From Natrinema salaciae (GTDB taxonomy: Archaea; Halobacteriota; Halobacteria; Halobacteriales; Natrialbaceae), in assembly GCF_900110865.1 (NCBI RefSeq), contig NZ_FOFD01000001.1:310001-374000 (forward strand): a stretch of DNA of 64,000 nucleotides, in the 5' to 3' direction. Under the pieces are notes generated by a model, which ran no database searches, was not told the origin of the DNA, and saw only the letters and a list, made by a program, of their open reading frames with translations. Below, piece by piece: positions 61,898-64,000 of the stretch. Each line of letters opens with the position of its first letter. Position 1 is the first letter of the stretch. A program made the translations under genes and the position numbers.

Positions 61898-62386
61898 ATG
61901 AAGCAGGTCGAGGTGTTCGTCGACATCGACGCGCCGCCGGCGGTCGTCTGGGACGCCCTTCTCGCCTTCGATACCTATCCCGAATGGGATCCGGTCGAGC
62001 GGCGGATCGAAGGCGTCGCAGTCGATACGGCGACGGCGCGACGCCGCAGTGATGTGGACTTCCGCCTTCACGACGGCCCGATGGCCGTCGCGATCGACCC
62101 CCACAGGCGGCTCGCCTGGCTCGACCGGCTCGTCGTCCCCTTCGCGTTCGACCGCTATCACGAGTTCCACCTCGAGCCGATCGACGATCGTGAGTCGAGT
62201 GGACCGAAGCAATCGTCGAACGCACCCTCCGATGACAGTCAGCGGACGCGATTGCTCCAGCGGGAGACCGTTCGAGGCGCGTTTGTCCCGTTCGTGTTCG
62301 ACGAACTCCGTGTCGAAAGAGCGTTCATCGAGATGAACGAGGCCATCGCGGCTCGGGCGGAACGACGGGCGAGCCCGATTTCCTGA
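61898..62386 (+). CDS. SRPBCC (START-like) domain protein
   Basis: A 162-residue helix-grip protein: VEVFVDIDAPPAVVWDALLAFDTYPEWDP at the start is the SRPBCC signature, and WLDRLV plus a C-terminal long helix (FIEMNEAIAARAE) complete the pocket. Ligand unknown; likely a hydrophobic small molecule. ATG 61898 is chosen; an in-frame GTG lies 15 nt upstream. Confidence 0.8.
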   Translation: MKQVEVFVDIDAPPAVVWDALLAFDTYPEWDPVERRIEGVAVDTATARRRSDVDFRLHDGPMAVAIDPHRRLAWLDRLVVPFAFDRYHEFHLEPIDDRESSGPKQSSNAPSDDSQRTRLLQRETVRGAFVPFVFDELRVERAFIEMNEAIAARAERRASPIS

Positions 62387-62425
62387 CCGGGTCTCGCTTC
62401 CGCTCGAGAAGCCTACACCGCGACG

Positions 62426-63124
62426 TCAGTTATCGAGGACGGAGAGAGCGTACAGCACCAACCGCAGGATGTGGATGAAGACGCCCATCACGGCGATGTA
62501 GATACCGATGGCGTTCCGGATCGGACTCGCGTACCTGTTCTCCTTGACGGCCCAGATCTCGTACGTGAGATCCGTGACGAACCCGAGGAAGAACAGGACG
62601 GACGCGAAGAGCATGAGCGAGGGATTGGTGAAGAACCCGACAGCACCCGCGGCGAATCCGGCGACGAACAGTCCCTTGGCGTAGGTCTGCCAGCCCGCGA
62701 ACGATCGGTCGGTGCGGTAGACGACGACCACGATGCCAGCCGTGAGGAGTCCCGTAATGATCGTCGTGATAGCGAGCGCCGGAACTCGAAGCGCGGACGG
62801 TGCAATCACGAGGATCGCGGAGCCGAGGAGCGTATACCCGAACTGAATCAGCGTGACGCCCGCGCCCGCGATCGGAATGTTCCCCGTTTCGATCCCCCTG
62901 TTCGACACCCAGAAGCCGCCACCGATCGTGACGACGAAGGTACCGATTCCGACAAAGTAGTTCGAGAAGAGGATGAGTCCGAGGTCCGCAAGCGGCGTGT
63001 AACTCCCAACCAGCATCAACAGGATGTTTGCCGCGACGAGCGCGGTCGCGATCCCCGCAACTTTTGGGACGTTGACCGTTGACGCGTACTGGTCGGTCCG
63101 TGTACTGCTATGGACTGATGACAT
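62426..63124 (-). CDS. Bax-inhibitor-1-like membrane protein
   Basis: A 232-residue protein with seven membrane helices after a polar 20-residue N-terminus. The C-terminal block IRNAIGIYIAVMGVFIHILRLVLYALS matches the YccA/Bax inhibitor-1 (TMBIM) family, proposed pH-sensitive Ca2+ leak channels. ATG 63124; GATAAATATT at 63153-63162 provides a promoter for a nearly leaderless message. Confidence 0.72.
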   Translation of the reverse strand: MSSVHSSTRTDQYASTVNVPKVAGIATALVAANILLMLVGSYTPLADLGLILFSNYFVGIGTFVVTIGGGFWVSNRGIETGNIPIAGAGVTLIQFGYTLLGSAILVIAPSALRVPALAITTIITGLLTAGIVVVVYRTDRSFAGWQTYAKGLFVAGFAAGAVGFFTNPSLMLFASVLFFLGFVTDLTYEIWAVKENRYASPIRNAIGIYIAVMGVFIHILRLVLYALSVLDN

Positions 63125-63638
63125 GTTCGTACGCACAACGATAGAACATGGTGATAAATATTACTGTCCGTACTGCGTAGAACAACGTCGTACGCGGCTG
63201 GCACGGGACCACAGCGGTCACGGGTCACGGTCCGTCGCGATCGGTGATCGGTGCCGAGACAGGACGGATGTGGTCGATGATAGTTCACTGAATGACCGCC
63301 TCGCCGTAACGGCGAGGGATTCTCTCCCCGACGCACGAGAGTGCGGTCGGCGGGCTTTCGGCGGTGCGTCCGCGCTCGCTCGAGTTCGCCGTCCGGATCG
63401 GTGACCGCTCGAGCACGGCACCGGCGTCCCGTCCCGATTTCTACGGCCGGAGTTCGGGAGACGGGTGAAAAGCCGTTGATCGTCGCCTCGATCCGGATCC
63501 TGCCGGCGATCGCTCCCGACGGGCGAGCCGTCCGCAGGTTGAAATACGGACGGGTGACCAGAGTCGCCGTGAGCTACGAGCTGATTCCGGAGACGTGTGT
63601 GGAGCGCACCGATTCCCGCCGTTTCGATCGGGTGGATC
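63125..63638. other. Divergent intergenic region
   Basis: 514 bp between the Bax-inhibitor-like gene (minus) and the DUF6735-like gene (plus). It holds an AT-rich promoter patch (63145-63170) and a perfect inverted repeat at 63299-63317. No credible gene was found. Confidence 0.45.
63299..63317. repeat. Perfect inverted repeat (8-bp arms, 3-nt loop)
   Basis: CCTCGCCG and CGGCGAGG flank TAA. It could be a terminator hairpin or a protein-binding palindrome; the loop is short and no T-tract follows. Confidence 0.5.
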
Positions 63639-64000
63639 ATGGGACATAGGGCGCTGGTCGCCTATCGGCGACCGGATCGGCTCTACGACGTGCGGTACAG
63701 TCACTGGGGTGGCGAGGACCTCACGCTCGCGGACGCGATCACGGCCGCGACGCCGCTGGCCAACGGCGCGATCGACGGTTCGCTGCTGGCGGATTCGATC
63801 TCCCGGGACCGGATCTTGACGGACTATCTCGATCCCTGCGTTCACGAGGCGCTGTACCTCGTCAGCCCGGCAGCGGGCTACGCGGTCGACCCCTATTTGG
63901 TCTGCTGGCTCGAGTGGGGTGACGGCCGGGACGGCGGTCGGGGCGCGATCGTCGCGTCGCAGCCCGGCGACGGCACGACGAGGACCTGGTTTCGCGCCAC
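63639..64000 (+). CDS. DUF6735-like protein, 3' end cut off by window
   Basis: From ATG 63639 the frame stays open to the window edge (120 codons visible). The start MGHRALVAYRRPDRLYDVRYSHWGGEDL matches my recollection of the haloarchaeal DUF6735 family. The visible part is acidic and soluble. The function is unknown. Confidence 0.68.
   Translation, partial: MGHRALVAYRRPDRLYDVRYSHWGGEDLTLADAITAATPLANGAIDGSLLADSISRDRILTDYLDPCVHEALYLVSPAAGYAVDPYLVCWLEWGDGRDGGRGAIVASQPGDGTTRTWFRA

Overview
The window is chromosomal DNA from an extremely halophilic archaeon (class Halobacteria). It looks closest to the Natrinema/Haloterrigena/Natrialba side of the class, but the exact genus is inference. The grounds are high GC, very acidic proteins, many Tat signal peptides, TATA boxes about 25-30 nt from the start codons of apparently leaderless genes, and typical haloarchaeal families such as ba3 oxidase, cbtAB, TiaS, DUF7282 and small zinc ribbons. 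No rRNA, tRNA, CRISPR array or replication origin was recognised.

Layout. 1-3.2 kb: a truncated secreted DUF7282 protein, a membrane-anchored wHTH regulator and a sugar-nucleotide epimerase. 3.3-3.5 kb: a candidate structured RNA with its own TATA box and no recognised family. 3.5-7.9 kb: a small zinc ribbon, a dihydroorotase-like amidohydrolase, a Tat-exported protein and dihydroorotate dehydrogenase. 7.9-15.9 kb: a mostly co-directional set of acyl-CoA enzymes (MmgE/PrpD, Ser-type thiolase, CaiB/BaiF CoA-transferase, MaoC hydratase, acyl-CoA dehydrogenase, acyl-CoA ligase) that would suit breakdown of an unidentified organic acid. 16.0-17.3 kb: cbtB-cbtA-ferredoxin (cobalt uptake). 17.5-26.0 kb: a tightly overlapping nine-gene Mrp-type Na+/H+ antiporter operon whose first gene is a universal-stress/MrpE fusion.

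26-31 kb holds a tyrosine-recombinase homologue lacking its nucleophile, a Tat-exported glycerophosphodiesterase, a zinc ribbon, and a DUF4350-like protein overlapping an SppA-type peptidase. At 31.1-34.1 kb an alpha/beta hydrolase gene is split by about 2.2 kb of visibly AT-richer foreign DNA. That DNA carries a Tat-exported metzincin-like protease, a decayed second copy of the same family, a probable TnpB tail and other scraps. 34.2-38.3 kb is a ba3-type cytochrome oxidase operon with a divergent HTH/DUF7521 pair.

38.6-64 kb is ordinary haloarchaeal chromosome: stress protein, VOC protein, NhaC, Drg GTPase, a secreted repeat protein, TiaS, an HTH regulator, glutaredoxin, an NCS2 permease, TrkA, an orphan DNA methylase, a Ca2+/Na+ exchanger and a glutathionyl-hydroquinone-reductase-type transferase. 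It then continues with an Azf-like dehydrogenase, a zinc alcohol dehydrogenase, a [2Fe-2S] ferredoxin, a DUF393 protein, two adjacent Tat-exported redox proteins (cupredoxin and DyP-like), a thioferritin-like protein, an SRPBCC protein, a Bax-inhibitor-like membrane protein and the start of a DUF6735-like gene.

Ion and redox homeostasis dominate the window: Mrp, NhaC, CaCA, TrkA, ba3 oxidase, ferredoxins, cupredoxin and thioferritin. The features most likely to be undescribed are the structured RNA near 3.4 kb and the protease-bearing insertion near 32 kb.
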